12,702 nucleotides of DNA, taken from NCBI GenBank assembly GCA_031290325.1, contig JAITNU010000185.1:1-12702 (forward strand). The letters are read 5' to 3'. The position numbers and the translations under genes are program-made. The notes beneath the pieces are model-generated. The model was given only the letters and a program-made list of their open reading frames with translations, searched no databases and had not been told where the DNA came from. Source of the DNA: Treponema sp. (GTDB lineage: Bacteria; Spirochaetota; Spirochaetia; Treponematales; Breznakiellaceae). Position 1 is the first letter of the stretch, and each line of letters starts with the position of its first letter. Of the stretch, positions 1 through 7,111 are shown in pieces.

Positions 1-341
1 CCGGAACCCCCTTCCTGGGGCACCGGCTCCAGGAACCAGTTGATGGCCACGGTTTCGGTGGTGATATTGACCACTGCCCCATTAAGCCGCTCATAGATGG
101 AGATGTTTTCCCGTTCATCTTCGGTATAGGGGGTCCCAGTATTGACCGGCAGGGAAGCGTTTGAATGTTGCGGCTTCTCCACCGCCTGGCTCTGGTTTAG
201 TGAAGCGTCTCCCGCTTCACCTGAGGCCGGGGAAATCCCGGCTGGAACCCTGAGCAGCCCAACTCCCAGGGTAAACATGACCACGATGAAGACACTCAGA
301 ACAGAAAAAAAGAGCACCTGTCCTCGACTATATAGTTTCAT
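1..341 (-). CDS. HtrA/DegP-like serine protease, N-terminal part (cut by window edge)
   Basis: This is the 5' part of a gene that continues beyond base 1; 113 codons are present. It starts at ATG (341-339) with GGAGGT just upstream. The protein opens MKLYSRGQVLFFSVLS, with one hydrophobic segment at about residues 8-31. That is a signal anchor, so the protease should sit in the periplasm tethered to the inner membrane. A low-complexity Ser/Pro/Gly-rich linker (about 33-70) follows, then an acidic stretch and YERLNGAVVNITTE. The last visible residues are EPVPQEGGS. The SVVNI-like strand followed by a Gly-Ser-rich turn is the usual entry into the trypsin-like domain of the S1C (HtrA/DegP/DegQ) family. 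The catalytic His, Asp and Ser and any PDZ domains lie outside the window, so the family call rests on this short entry region. It lies 103 bases downstream of trkH on the same strand and could be cotranscribed or use its own promoter. Confidence 0.65.
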   Translation of the reverse strand, partial: MKLYSRGQVLFFSVLSVFIVVMFTLGVGLLRVPAGISPASGEAGDASLNQSQAVEKPQHSNASLPVNTGTPYTEDERENISIYERLNGAVVNITTETVAINWFLEPVPQEGGS

Positions 342-380
342 TGCTACCTCCGTACTTTCAATATAACCTATCTACCTCCT
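342..380 (-). promoter_or_regulatory. Upstream region of the HtrA-like gene: -10-like box and two GGAGGTAG copies
   Basis: Read on the minus strand, a TATATT box (365-360) lies about 19 bases before the start codon. The ribosome binding site GGAGGTAG (351-344) lies between the box and the start. A second exact GGAGGTAG (379-372) lies 28 bases further upstream, where no start codon is suitably placed. No good -35 box is seen at 16-18 bases from the -10 (only TTTCTT). A private promoter is therefore possible but weakly supported, and readthrough from trkH is an alternative. Confidence 0.3.
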
Positions 381-444
381 GAAAGAAAAGATACTATCCC
401 CAGATGAGATGTAGGAAAACACGTACAGAGGACAAAACTCCTGA

Positions 445-1908
445 CTATAAACTGCTACCTAAAAATGTGCCCCGCCGCCAGTATTCCGGGTTGCATAAAA
501 TGAAGACCGTCCACAGTTCAAGCCGTCCGGCGATCATCACCAGGCAGAAAAGCCATTTGATATGATCCGGAAAGGCCCCGTAGTGGTAGGCAGGACCAAC
601 AGCGCCAAAACCGATGCCCACGTTTCCGGTTATCGAGAGGGCTGCGCTCAAAGCGGAAAAGAGGTCCACACCGGAGGCTGCGGTGATAAGGGTGGTAACG
701 GTTACCACCAGGGCATAGAGAAATACGAAACCTGCGACCCCGTATACCACGTCCTTACGGCCCTGCTTCTGATTGAGTTGCACGGTAAAGACCCCGCGGG
801 GATAAATGGAACGCCTGAGTTCGTTCCCCGCCTGTTTGAAGAGTACCACATGGCGGATCACCTTGATGCCCCCGGCAGTGGAATTGGAACATCCGCCGAT
901 GCAGATAAGGCTGAAAAGCACGGTCCGCGCAAGGGACGGCCAGCGGTCATAGTCCGTGAGGGCCGCGCCGGTGGTGGAAAGGATCGAAGCGGTTTGGTAT
1001 GAGGCGTACCGGAACGCCGTAGCTACCGAACCATACACCGGAATCAGGCTCAGGGTAATGAGCAGCGCCGCGGCGATGAAGAGCCCCAGGTATACCCGTG
1101 CTTCGGTATTGTTGAGGACATCCCGGAACTTTCCCTGGAAGAGCCGGTAGTACAGGTTAAAGTTAAACCCTGCCAAGAGCATGAATACCGTGGCCGTCCC
1201 TTCGATAAAGGCCGAATCATAGTAGGCAAGCCCCGCGTTCTTCGTGCCCACACCCCCGGAGGCCATGGTGGTAAAGGCATGGCACAGGGCGTCGAACCAC
1301 TCCATCCCGCCGAGGCGAAAAAGGAGGATCAACAGGGTCGTCAGGGCGCAGTAAAACAGCCAGAGACTCTTGGCGGTAGCGGTTATCTTGGGGGTGATCT
1401 TGTCTTTTTCCGGCCCTGGAGCCTCGGCCTTGATGAGCTGAAAGCCCCCGACCCCCAGGAGGGGCATCAGGGCCACGGTGAAGAGTACGATGCCCATGCC
1501 GCCGAACCAGTGGGTTATGCTGCGCCACAAGAGCAGGGACCGGGGCAGGGCCTCTATATCAGCAATCGTGGTGCCCCCGGTGGTGGCAAACCCGCAGGCA
1601 CTTTCAAACACCGCGTCGGTAAAACTGAGGGGGACAGTACCCTCAGCCAGGTAATAGGGCACCCCTCCCAGGAGGCTGGCGCTGGCCCAGGTGAGGAAGA
1701 CCAGGAGAAAGCCGTCCTGGGCGGTGAATTGGAAGGGCCACCGGCGTATAGAAAACAGTACCGGCAGCACCGCGATCACGGTGATTCCCATAGGAAGGGC
1801 AAAGGCCCTCACCATGGTCTCCCCCAGAACAAGGGCCATGATCAAGGGGGGCAGCATCATGAGCGCCGTGATACCGAGGACGAGGATCGGTATACGGAGG
1901 AGCTTCAC
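445..1908 (-). CDS. trkH: TrkH-family potassium uptake channel subunit
   Basis: This is an inner-membrane K+ translocating subunit, which normally works with the cytoplasmic regulator TrkA; no trkA is in the window. I place the start at GTG (1908-1906), giving 487 aa (MKLLRIPILV...), close to the usual TrkH length. The frame stays open further upstream, but that part overlaps the end of the ABC-F gene and encodes an Arg-rich, non-membrane sequence. An AAGGGA motif lies 9 bases before the GTG. The four pore-loop repeats are visible: FATTGGTT (107-114), TMASGGVGT (214-222), SILSTTGA (308-315) and SITGNVGIGFG (425-435). Also present are HWFGGMGIVL (133-142), the intramembrane IGGCSNSTAGGIKV (337-350), and the C-terminal GRLELWTVFIL, all TrkH hallmarks. 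The gene starts 13 bases after the ABC-F stop, so it is probably cotranscribed and translationally coupled to it. Confidence 0.95.
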   Translation of the reverse strand: MKLLRIPILVLGITALMMLPPLIMALVLGETMVRAFALPMGITVIAVLPVLFSIRRWPFQFTAQDGFLLVFLTWASASLLGGVPYYLAEGTVPLSFTDAVFESACGFATTGGTTIADIEALPRSLLLWRSITHWFGGMGIVLFTVALMPLLGVGGFQLIKAEAPGPEKDKITPKITATAKSLWLFYCALTTLLILLFRLGGMEWFDALCHAFTTMASGGVGTKNAGLAYYDSAFIEGTATVFMLLAGFNFNLYYRLFQGKFRDVLNNTEARVYLGLFIAAALLITLSLIPVYGSVATAFRYASYQTASILSTTGAALTDYDRWPSLARTVLFSLICIGGCSNSTAGGIKVIRHVVLFKQAGNELRRSIYPRGVFTVQLNQKQGRKDVVYGVAGFVFLYALVVTVTTLITAASGVDLFSALSAALSITGNVGIGFGAVGPAYHYGAFPDHIKWLFCLVMIAGRLELWTVFILCNPEYWRRGTFLGSSL

Positions 1909-1921
1909 AAAGACCAGTCCC

Positions 1922-3556
1922 TTACAGTTGAAGCCGTTCGGTATGGTGGTACGCTTCCGCCCGCAACGCCTTGACCGAATCGTCTTGCAGGTAGTCGTCA
2001 AAGGGCATCATCCGGTCGATGATTCCACCGGGCACTATCTCGACGATACGGTTTGCCACAGAGGTGACGAATTCGTGATCATGGGAGTTGAAGAGCACCA
2101 CCCCGGTGAAGGCCACCAGCCCCTCGTTGAGGGCGGTGATGGCTTCCAGGTCGAGGTGATTGGTGGGTTCATCCAGGATGAGTACATTGGTCCCCGCCAG
2201 CATCATCCGGGCCAGCATACAGCGGACCCGTTCACCCCCGGACAGGACGTTCACCGGCTTCATGGCTTCATCCCCGGAAAAGAGCATACGCCCCAGGAAA
2301 CTGCGCACGTAAGTGTCGTCCTGGTCCGGTGAGTACTGCTTGAGCCAATCGGTGATAGAGATATCCGTATCAAACCAGGCGCTGTTCTCTTTGGGGAAAT
2401 AGGAAAACGCCGTGGTCTGTCCCCAGTAATAGTCGCCGGTCGAGGGCTTTTGCACACCGGCGATAAGGTCGAAGAGGGCGGTTTTGGCCTGATGCTCGGT
2501 TCCCACCAGGGCGATCTTGTCCCCCTTGTTCACGATAAGGGAAAAATCCCTGAGCAGCTCTGTGCCCTCCGCCGTAAGACCGAGCTTTTCCATGCGGAGC
2601 ACGTTGTTGCCGATTTCCCGGTCGGGCTTAAAACTGATGTAAGGAAATTTACGGCTTGTGACGGTAATGTTATCCAGGTCCAGCTTTTCCAGCACCTTCT
2701 TGCGGCTGGTGGCCTGGCGGCTCTTTGCCGCGTTGGAGGCGAAACGGCGGATAAATTCCTTGAGTTCCCTGGCCTTTTCTTCCCGCTTTTTAAGCTGATC
2801 CCGGGCATGCCGCTGGAGCATCTGGCTCATCTGATACCAGAAATCGTAGTTCCCCGAATAGGGGGAGATCTTTCCAAAATCAATGTCGCAGATATGGGTA
2901 CAGACGGCGTTCAGAAAATGCCGGTCATGGGAAACCACGATGAGGGTGTTGGGAAAATCAATGAGAAATTCCTCAAGCCAGGCAATGGATTCAAGATCAA
3001 GGCCGTTGGTAGGCTCGTCCAGGAGGAGGATGTCAGGGTTCCCGAAGATGGCCTGGGCCAATAAGACCCGGACTTTCCTGGATTCATCCAGCTCGGCCAT
3101 GAGCTTACCCTGGTCCGCTTCATCAAGCCCCAGGCCGGAGAGAAGCTGTCCAGCCTGGGATTCGGCTTCCCAGCCCCCCAGGTCGGCAAAGTCCGCTTCC
3201 AATTCGCTGACCCGCATGCCATCGGCTTCGGAAAAATCTGCTTTAGCGTAGATGCTTTCCCGTTCCTTCTGGACCGCATAAAGCTTAGGATACCCCATGA
3301 TCACCGTTTCAAGGACCGAAAATTCCTCAAAACCAAAGTGATCCTGGCGTAACACCGCAATACGTTCGTTGGAACCGGCGGCAATTTCCCCCCGGTCATG
3401 ATCAGTTTCCCCTGAAAGAATCTTGAGAAACGTTGATTTCCCCGCACCGTTGGCCCCTATGATGCCGTAACAGTTTCCAGGGGTAAATTTGAGATTAACA
3501 TCTTTAAAGAGCGTGCGCTCTCCATAGCTGAGACTAACATCAGTAACCGTAATCAC
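1922..3556 (-). CDS. ybiT: ABC-F family ATPase, YbiT-like (ribosome-associated)
   Basis: This is a 544-aa protein with two ABC domains and no membrane segments, as in ABC-F ATPases that bind the ribosomal E site and modulate translation. It starts at GTG (3556-3554) with AAAGGTG upstream. Domain 1 has Walker A GANGAGKS (34-41), an unorthodox signature at LDESRKVRVLLAQ (156-168), Walker B ILLLDEP (176-182) and switch His210. A charged inter-domain linker (about 240-300) contains FASNAAKSRQATSR, as in YbiT. Domain 2 has an altered Walker A GTEHQAKT (352-359), normal signature LSGGE (438-442), Walker B VLILDEP (458-464) and switch His492. YbiT of E. coli also lacks a canonical first signature. 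The second Walker A deviates more strongly, with Ala in place of the Gly before Lys. The gene lies between a DEAD-box helicase gene (21 bases upstream) and trkH (13 bases downstream). The ATPase role is secure; the exact translational task is unknown. Confidence 0.93.
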   Translation of the reverse strand: MITVTDVSLSYGERTLFKDVNLKFTPGNCYGIIGANGAGKSTFLKILSGETDHDRGEIAAGSNERIAVLRQDHFGFEEFSVLETVIMGYPKLYAVQKERESIYAKADFSEADGMRVSELEADFADLGGWEAESQAGQLLSGLGLDEADQGKLMAELDESRKVRVLLAQAIFGNPDILLLDEPTNGLDLESIAWLEEFLIDFPNTLIVVSHDRHFLNAVCTHICDIDFGKISPYSGNYDFWYQMSQMLQRHARDQLKKREEKARELKEFIRRFASNAAKSRQATSRKKVLEKLDLDNITVTSRKFPYISFKPDREIGNNVLRMEKLGLTAEGTELLRDFSLIVNKGDKIALVGTEHQAKTALFDLIAGVQKPSTGDYYWGQTTAFSYFPKENSAWFDTDISITDWLKQYSPDQDDTYVRSFLGRMLFSGDEAMKPVNVLSGGERVRCMLARMMLAGTNVLILDEPTNHLDLEAITALNEGLVAFTGVVLFNSHDHEFVTSVANRIVEIVPGGIIDRMMPFDDYLQDDSVKALRAEAYHHTERLQL

Positions 3557-3577
3557 CGCTTATACACCTTTTTTGTA

Positions 3578-5281
3578 TTATGAATGGTCTGCATTGGAAT
3601 CCTTTTTGAATATACCAAAAAGACGGGACAGAATACCCTGTTTGGGCTGCTCCGCAGACGTGGGCTCCACCGTTCCACCTGCCGGGGCCTTTACCTCAGC
3701 GCTGCGCTGCTCGTTCCGTCTGTCAGGGGACCGCGGTATGGATCTGAAATTATCCGTTGATTTTGATCCACCGTCATACTTCTGTTTGTAATAGGCCATC
3801 CGTTCTTCAAAGGAAAGCTGCGAAAGGGCTGCATCATCAATACTTATACCCGGTCGTTTTTCCCGGGGATTTCGCTCTCCCGGGTTTTTCCCCGCATATC
3901 CAGGCTTATTATACCGCCGTCCGGTTTCGGGTCCCCTGAGGGGAGCCTGGGTGTTCCCGGAACTTCGCCGGGCGGGGGCATGGGATCCACTCCGGTTATG
4001 ACTGATCCGTTCCCGGTCGTGCCGTCCGTTCCGTTCTCCGATCCGGCGGCGCCCATCCCCCTGGAAGGAATCGTCCCTTCCGTCCCGGCGGCTTTCATGG
4101 TGGTCCTCATAAAACTCCGTATGGATCCGCACCCCATCACTCTTGTCCTGAGCATAAAGCTCTTCCCCGGCTATCTCAGCGGGGATCTTCTTCCCGATGT
4201 ACTTTTCAATGTCCGGAAGCTCATACACATCCTGTTCACCCACCAGGGTGATGGCCTTGCCCGTCTTTCCCGCACGGGCGGTCCTGCCGATACGGTGCAC
4301 GTAGTTTTCCGTTTCCACAGGCAGGTCATAGTTGACTACCAGGGCAAGCCCTTCGATATCAAGTCCCCGTGCAGCCACATCGGTAGCCACCAGATAACGG
4401 ATAGTGCCGGCCTTGATATCATCAATGATCTTGAGCCGCTTGGTCTGGGGCAGGTCCCCGATGATGAATTCACACTCAAAGTTATTCATCCGCAGCCGCT
4501 TGGCCACAATTTCCGTGTACCGTTTGGTATTACAGAAGATGATGGCGCTTTCGGGCCTTTCCCGCTCCATGATCCCCAGGAGCAGCTTCATCTTATCATT
4601 TCCAGGCACATGGTAGATGATCTGTTCCACCTCATCGACGGTCACCGTTTCCGGGGCGATTTCGATTTCCACCGGTGACTTGGTGTATTCCCAGGCGAGG
4701 TTTTTGACCCAGGCGTTAAGGGTGGCGCTGAACAGCATGGTTTGACGGCGATCCGCCGGGGGAACCACCTTGATGAGCTTCCGTAAATCCGGGTAAAATC
4801 CCATGTCGAACATACGATCCGCCTCGTCCAGCACCAGGAAGGCGATATCCATGAGGTTCATAAGACCGGATTGATTCAGGTCCAGGACCCGTCCGGGGGT
4901 TCCCACGAGGACCTGCACGTTGTTTTTAAGCAGGTGCTGCTGCGTCGAGTATCCAACCCCGCCGTAGAAGCTGCCGATTTTAAAGGGCAGGTACTTCCCT
5001 AAGCGCTGCGCCTCTTCCTCAACCTGAACGGCAAGTTCCCTGGTGGGCACCATGATGATCGCCTTTTTTCCGGTAAGCAGAGATTCGGTTAAGAGCCGCT
5101 GAAAGATAACGATTACATAGGCGGCAGTTTTTCCGGTCCCGGTTTGGGATTGGACATAGAGATCTTGGCCTCCAAAAGCGTTGGCGAGTACCTGTTCTTG
5201 AACCGGCGTACAGGTACTGTAAAGGGCATCCGCAAGTCCCCGTTGGAGGTCGGGGTGTAGGTTTAATTCCGTAAATTCCAT
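3578..5281 (-). CDS. DEAD-box ATP-dependent RNA helicase with basic C-terminal tail
   Basis: This is a 567-aa superfamily 2 RNA helicase of the RhlE/RhlB/DeaD type, which unwinds RNA duplexes in ribosome assembly, mRNA turnover or cold adaptation. Motifs in order: Q motif with YSTCTPVQ (21-28), motif I SQTGTGKT (45-52), PTREL (79-83), GTPGR (127-131), DEAD (152-155), SAT (185-187), IIFCNTK (247-253), VATDVAARGLDI (298-309) and HRIGRTAR (329-336). The core ends near residue 375. The remaining roughly 190 residues are hydrophilic and rich in Arg, Gly, Ser and Asn (about 395-475). They contain LSFEERMAYYKQKY (489-502) and end in an amphipathic ILSRLFGIFKK (550-560). No clear Shine-Dalgarno sequence precedes ATG (5281-5279). 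It is the first gene of a probable operon with the ABC-F and trkH genes. Its subtype is not certain, so no gene symbol is given. Confidence 0.93.
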   Translation of the reverse strand: MEFTELNLHPDLQRGLADALYSTCTPVQEQVLANAFGGQDLYVQSQTGTGKTAAYVIVIFQRLLTESLLTGKKAIIMVPTRELAVQVEEEAQRLGKYLPFKIGSFYGGVGYSTQQHLLKNNVQVLVGTPGRVLDLNQSGLMNLMDIAFLVLDEADRMFDMGFYPDLRKLIKVVPPADRRQTMLFSATLNAWVKNLAWEYTKSPVEIEIAPETVTVDEVEQIIYHVPGNDKMKLLLGIMERERPESAIIFCNTKRYTEIVAKRLRMNNFECEFIIGDLPQTKRLKIIDDIKAGTIRYLVATDVAARGLDIEGLALVVNYDLPVETENYVHRIGRTARAGKTGKAITLVGEQDVYELPDIEKYIGKKIPAEIAGEELYAQDKSDGVRIHTEFYEDHHESRRDGRDDSFQGDGRRRIGERNGRHDRERISHNRSGSHAPARRSSGNTQAPLRGPETGRRYNKPGYAGKNPGERNPREKRPGISIDDAALSQLSFEERMAYYKQKYDGGSKSTDNFRSIPRSPDRRNEQRSAEVKAPAGGTVEPTSAEQPKQGILSRLFGIFKKDSNADHS

Positions 5282-5339
5282 ATTATGCTACTATATATAT
5301 CGTCTTTTTTAAATAATGAATAGACAGGAGAAACGAGAT
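5282..5339. promoter_or_regulatory. Divergent promoter region, helicase gene / phosphatase gene
   Basis: These 58 AT-rich bases separate two divergent genes. On the minus strand, TTCATT, a 17-base spacer and TATATA can be read, ending about 10 bases before the helicase ATG. That would leave only a few bases of leader and fits the absence of a Shine-Dalgarno sequence there. On the plus strand, TGcTACTAT (5286-5294) resembles an extended -10 for the phosphatase. The two candidates overlap in the alternating TA tract. Both are pattern matches only. Confidence 0.35.
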
Positions 5340-6080
5340 ATGCCGCATCATACTGAGGAAGGTTCTGAACCGGGCCATCTGATACCCCTGGAGGGTTTAT
5401 ACAATGTTCGGGACCTGGGAGGCTACCCCGCTGCCGGCGGACGGCAGGTCAAGGAAGGGGTGCTCTACCGGGCCGGGGATCTGCACACCCCAACCCCAGG
5501 GGACCTCGCCGTGTTAGAAGGGCTGCGCCTCAACACCATAGTGGATTTCCGGGGAACCGATGAAAAAAAACAGGAACCGGATGTCAGGATACAAGGGGTG
5601 GTGCATATCCATGAAGTACCGATTGAAACAGGGAACATCGTGGACCTGCTGCTGGCGGACCGGAGTATTTCCGGGGAAGCCCAGATGGAGGGGATGTACC
5701 GCCGCCTTGCCCATGAAGCCCGTCCCCAATACCGGGAATTTTTCAAAATCCTCGCCAACCCCACCGGTACCCCCCTTCTGTTCCACTGTTCCGCAGGTAA
5801 GGACCGCACCGGCCTGGGAGCGGCCCTCATCCTCTCCGCCCTGGGGGTGGACCGGGACCTGGTCTATGCTGATTATCTGCTTTCCAGAGTATATTTACAG
5901 GATAAATACAATTCCTGGCTTGCAAAGGCCCCCTACCTGGAACCCCTCATGTCGGTCCGGCAGGAGTACCTGGAAGTGGCCTTTACGGTCATCGATCAGG
6001 AATACGGCGGTGTTGACCAGTATCTCCGGCAAGACTTAGGCGCAGACCCGGCATTATTACGGGAATTATACACAGTTTAG
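5340..6080 (+). CDS. Tyrosine/serine-type protein phosphatase (Y_phosphatase3 family)
   Basis: This is a 246-aa cytoplasmic phosphatase using a Cys-phosphate intermediate. I chose ATG 5340 because AGGAGA lies 8-9 bases upstream; the in-frame ATG at 5316 has no such site and would add eight residues. The N-terminus carries the family hallmark NVRDLGGYP (22-30), then LYRAGDL (42-48) and TIVDFR (66-71). The P-loop is HCSAGKDRTG (149-158), with nucleophile Cys150 and phosphate-binding Arg156. The full CX5R signature and the Lys-Asp pair match the bacterial MptpB/LipA-like group, which acts on phosphotyrosine, phosphoserine or phosphoinositides; the substrate here cannot be told. There is no signal peptide. 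The gene stands alone on its strand. Its last 15 bases overlap the end of the convergent oxidoreductase gene. Confidence 0.9.
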   Translation: MPHHTEEGSEPGHLIPLEGLYNVRDLGGYPAAGGRQVKEGVLYRAGDLHTPTPGDLAVLEGLRLNTIVDFRGTDEKKQEPDVRIQGVVHIHEVPIETGNIVDLLLADRSISGEAQMEGMYRRLAHEARPQYREFFKILANPTGTPLLFHCSAGKDRTGLGAALILSALGVDRDLVYADYLLSRVYLQDKYNSWLAKAPYLEPLMSVRQEYLEVAFTVIDQEYGGVDQYLRQDLGADPALLRELYTV

Positions 6081-7052
6081 GTATTCAATGACCCGCAGGC
6101 CGTCTAAGGCGGATGAGCAGGGTTCTCGCCCTGGTTCCCTGACGCAGGCCACCGCGTCCTGCACCATATTGGCAAAGTATCCGGTCAGACCGGTAAAGGT
6201 CTCCCTGGTGCGTCTGAGGGACCTGAAGTGGTCTGCATAGGGGCATGGCCCGCTTTCCCAGACCTCGTAGATGCCGTTACCTATCCGCAGCCTGCCCCGC
6301 TCACAGGAAAAATCCAGCTCAAAGACCAGGTGATCCCGCTCCGCCCCGACTTCGATAAGAAAGGGAACCTCGTGCCAGGCCTCCGTTTCCGGCTCAAGAT
6401 ACCCCTGGAAGAAGGCGGACCCTGTTTTATCTGACAATTTTGCCCCCCAGCTTGCTTCCTGGCGCAGCCCCGAGCTGGTGAGAAACATGAGAATGTCCAC
6501 TATATGGGTACCATCATCCCAGAGCATACTATGCAGGTGCCTGGTCCTTCCCATATAGAGCGTGGTTTTGACGCTCAGGAGCCGTCCCAGCAGGTTCCTG
6601 TTCAGGATGGCCTTGGCCTGCTGATAATCTTCTGCGTAACGTCGTTCATGGTTGGTGATGATTTTGATGCCCCCTTTCCGGTGGAGGGCGGCGATTTCCT
6701 GGGCACCCTGGAGGGTATCTGCCAAGGGCTTTTCACAGACCACCACCGGGACCTGGTACTCAGCGGCAAGCCGGCAGTATTGGGCGTGACTCTCTGGAGG
6801 GGTAGCGATGTGGAGGAGCTGGGGATGATGGGCTTTGAGCATGGCCGCCGCATCGGCATAGACCGGGCAGTGCCGGCCTTCGGCAAAAAGCCGGCGTCGT
6901 GACTCATCCTGATCAGAGCCGGCAACAAGGCTACAGTCGGGGTTGGCGTTAATTGCCCCCGCATGGGTACAGGGCTTTTCCCGTAAGGGATCATCATCGA
7001 GGAGGCTCGCAATCCGCCCCAATCCGATAATGGCAACAGGTATCTTTTCCAT
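6066..7052 (-). CDS. Gfo/Idh/MocA-family NAD(P)-dependent oxidoreductase
   Basis: This is a 328-aa dehydrogenase-like protein with an N-terminal Rossmann fold: VAIIGLGRIA (6-15) is the dinucleotide-binding loop. IATPPESHAQYC (82-93) and CEKPLA (106-111) follow, with Lys108 the conserved family lysine. WDDGTHIVDIL (178-188) supplies the His and Asp typical of the active site in the C-terminal domain. Members oxidise or reduce sugars, inositols or related polyols; the substrate cannot be told here and no sugar operon adjoins it. ATG (7052-7050) has no evident Shine-Dalgarno sequence. The gene is divergent from rlpA and convergent with the phosphatase, sharing 15 bases with the latter. Length and motif order are complete, so it is probably functional. 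Confidence 0.9.
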   Translation of the reverse strand: MEKIPVAIIGLGRIASLLDDDPLREKPCTHAGAINANPDCSLVAGSDQDESRRRLFAEGRHCPVYADAAAMLKAHHPQLLHIATPPESHAQYCRLAAEYQVPVVVCEKPLADTLQGAQEIAALHRKGGIKIITNHERRYAEDYQQAKAILNRNLLGRLLSVKTTLYMGRTRHLHSMLWDDGTHIVDILMFLTSSGLRQEASWGAKLSDKTGSAFFQGYLEPETEAWHEVPFLIEVGAERDHLVFELDFSCERGRLRIGNGIYEVWESGPCPYADHFRSLRRTRETFTGLTGYFANMVQDAVACVREPGREPCSSALDGLRVIEYLNCV

Positions 7053-7111
7053 ACAATAATCATACAGAGGTTCTTATTAGTTTTATACTACACTCTGCCG
7101 ATAACATAATT
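7053..7111. promoter_or_regulatory. Divergent intergenic region, oxidoreductase gene / rlpA
   Basis: This 59-base AT-rich spacer contains TTTTATACTA (7081-7090). It reads TATACT on the plus strand (7084-7089) and TATAAA or TAGTAT on the minus strand, so -10 elements for both genes would overlap. No convincing -35 boxes are found at standard spacing, and neither gene has a clear Shine-Dalgarno sequence. The promoter call is tentative. Confidence 0.3.

Noticed and set aside
142..366. Plus-strand ORF of 74 aa at the left end
   Set aside because: It is antisense to the start of the HtrA-like gene, whose signal anchor, ribosome binding site and protease-domain entry are convincing.
562..1974. Long plus-strand open frames opposite trkH (for example 1279-1974)
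   Set aside because: They are antisense to a clear TrkH gene, have no family resemblance, and their composition is that expected from the reverse of hydrophobic codons.
1922..2001. TrkH beginning upstream, within the ABC-F gene
   Set aside because: That extension is Arg-rich and unlike TrkH, whereas GTG 1908 gives the usual length and N-terminal membrane segment.
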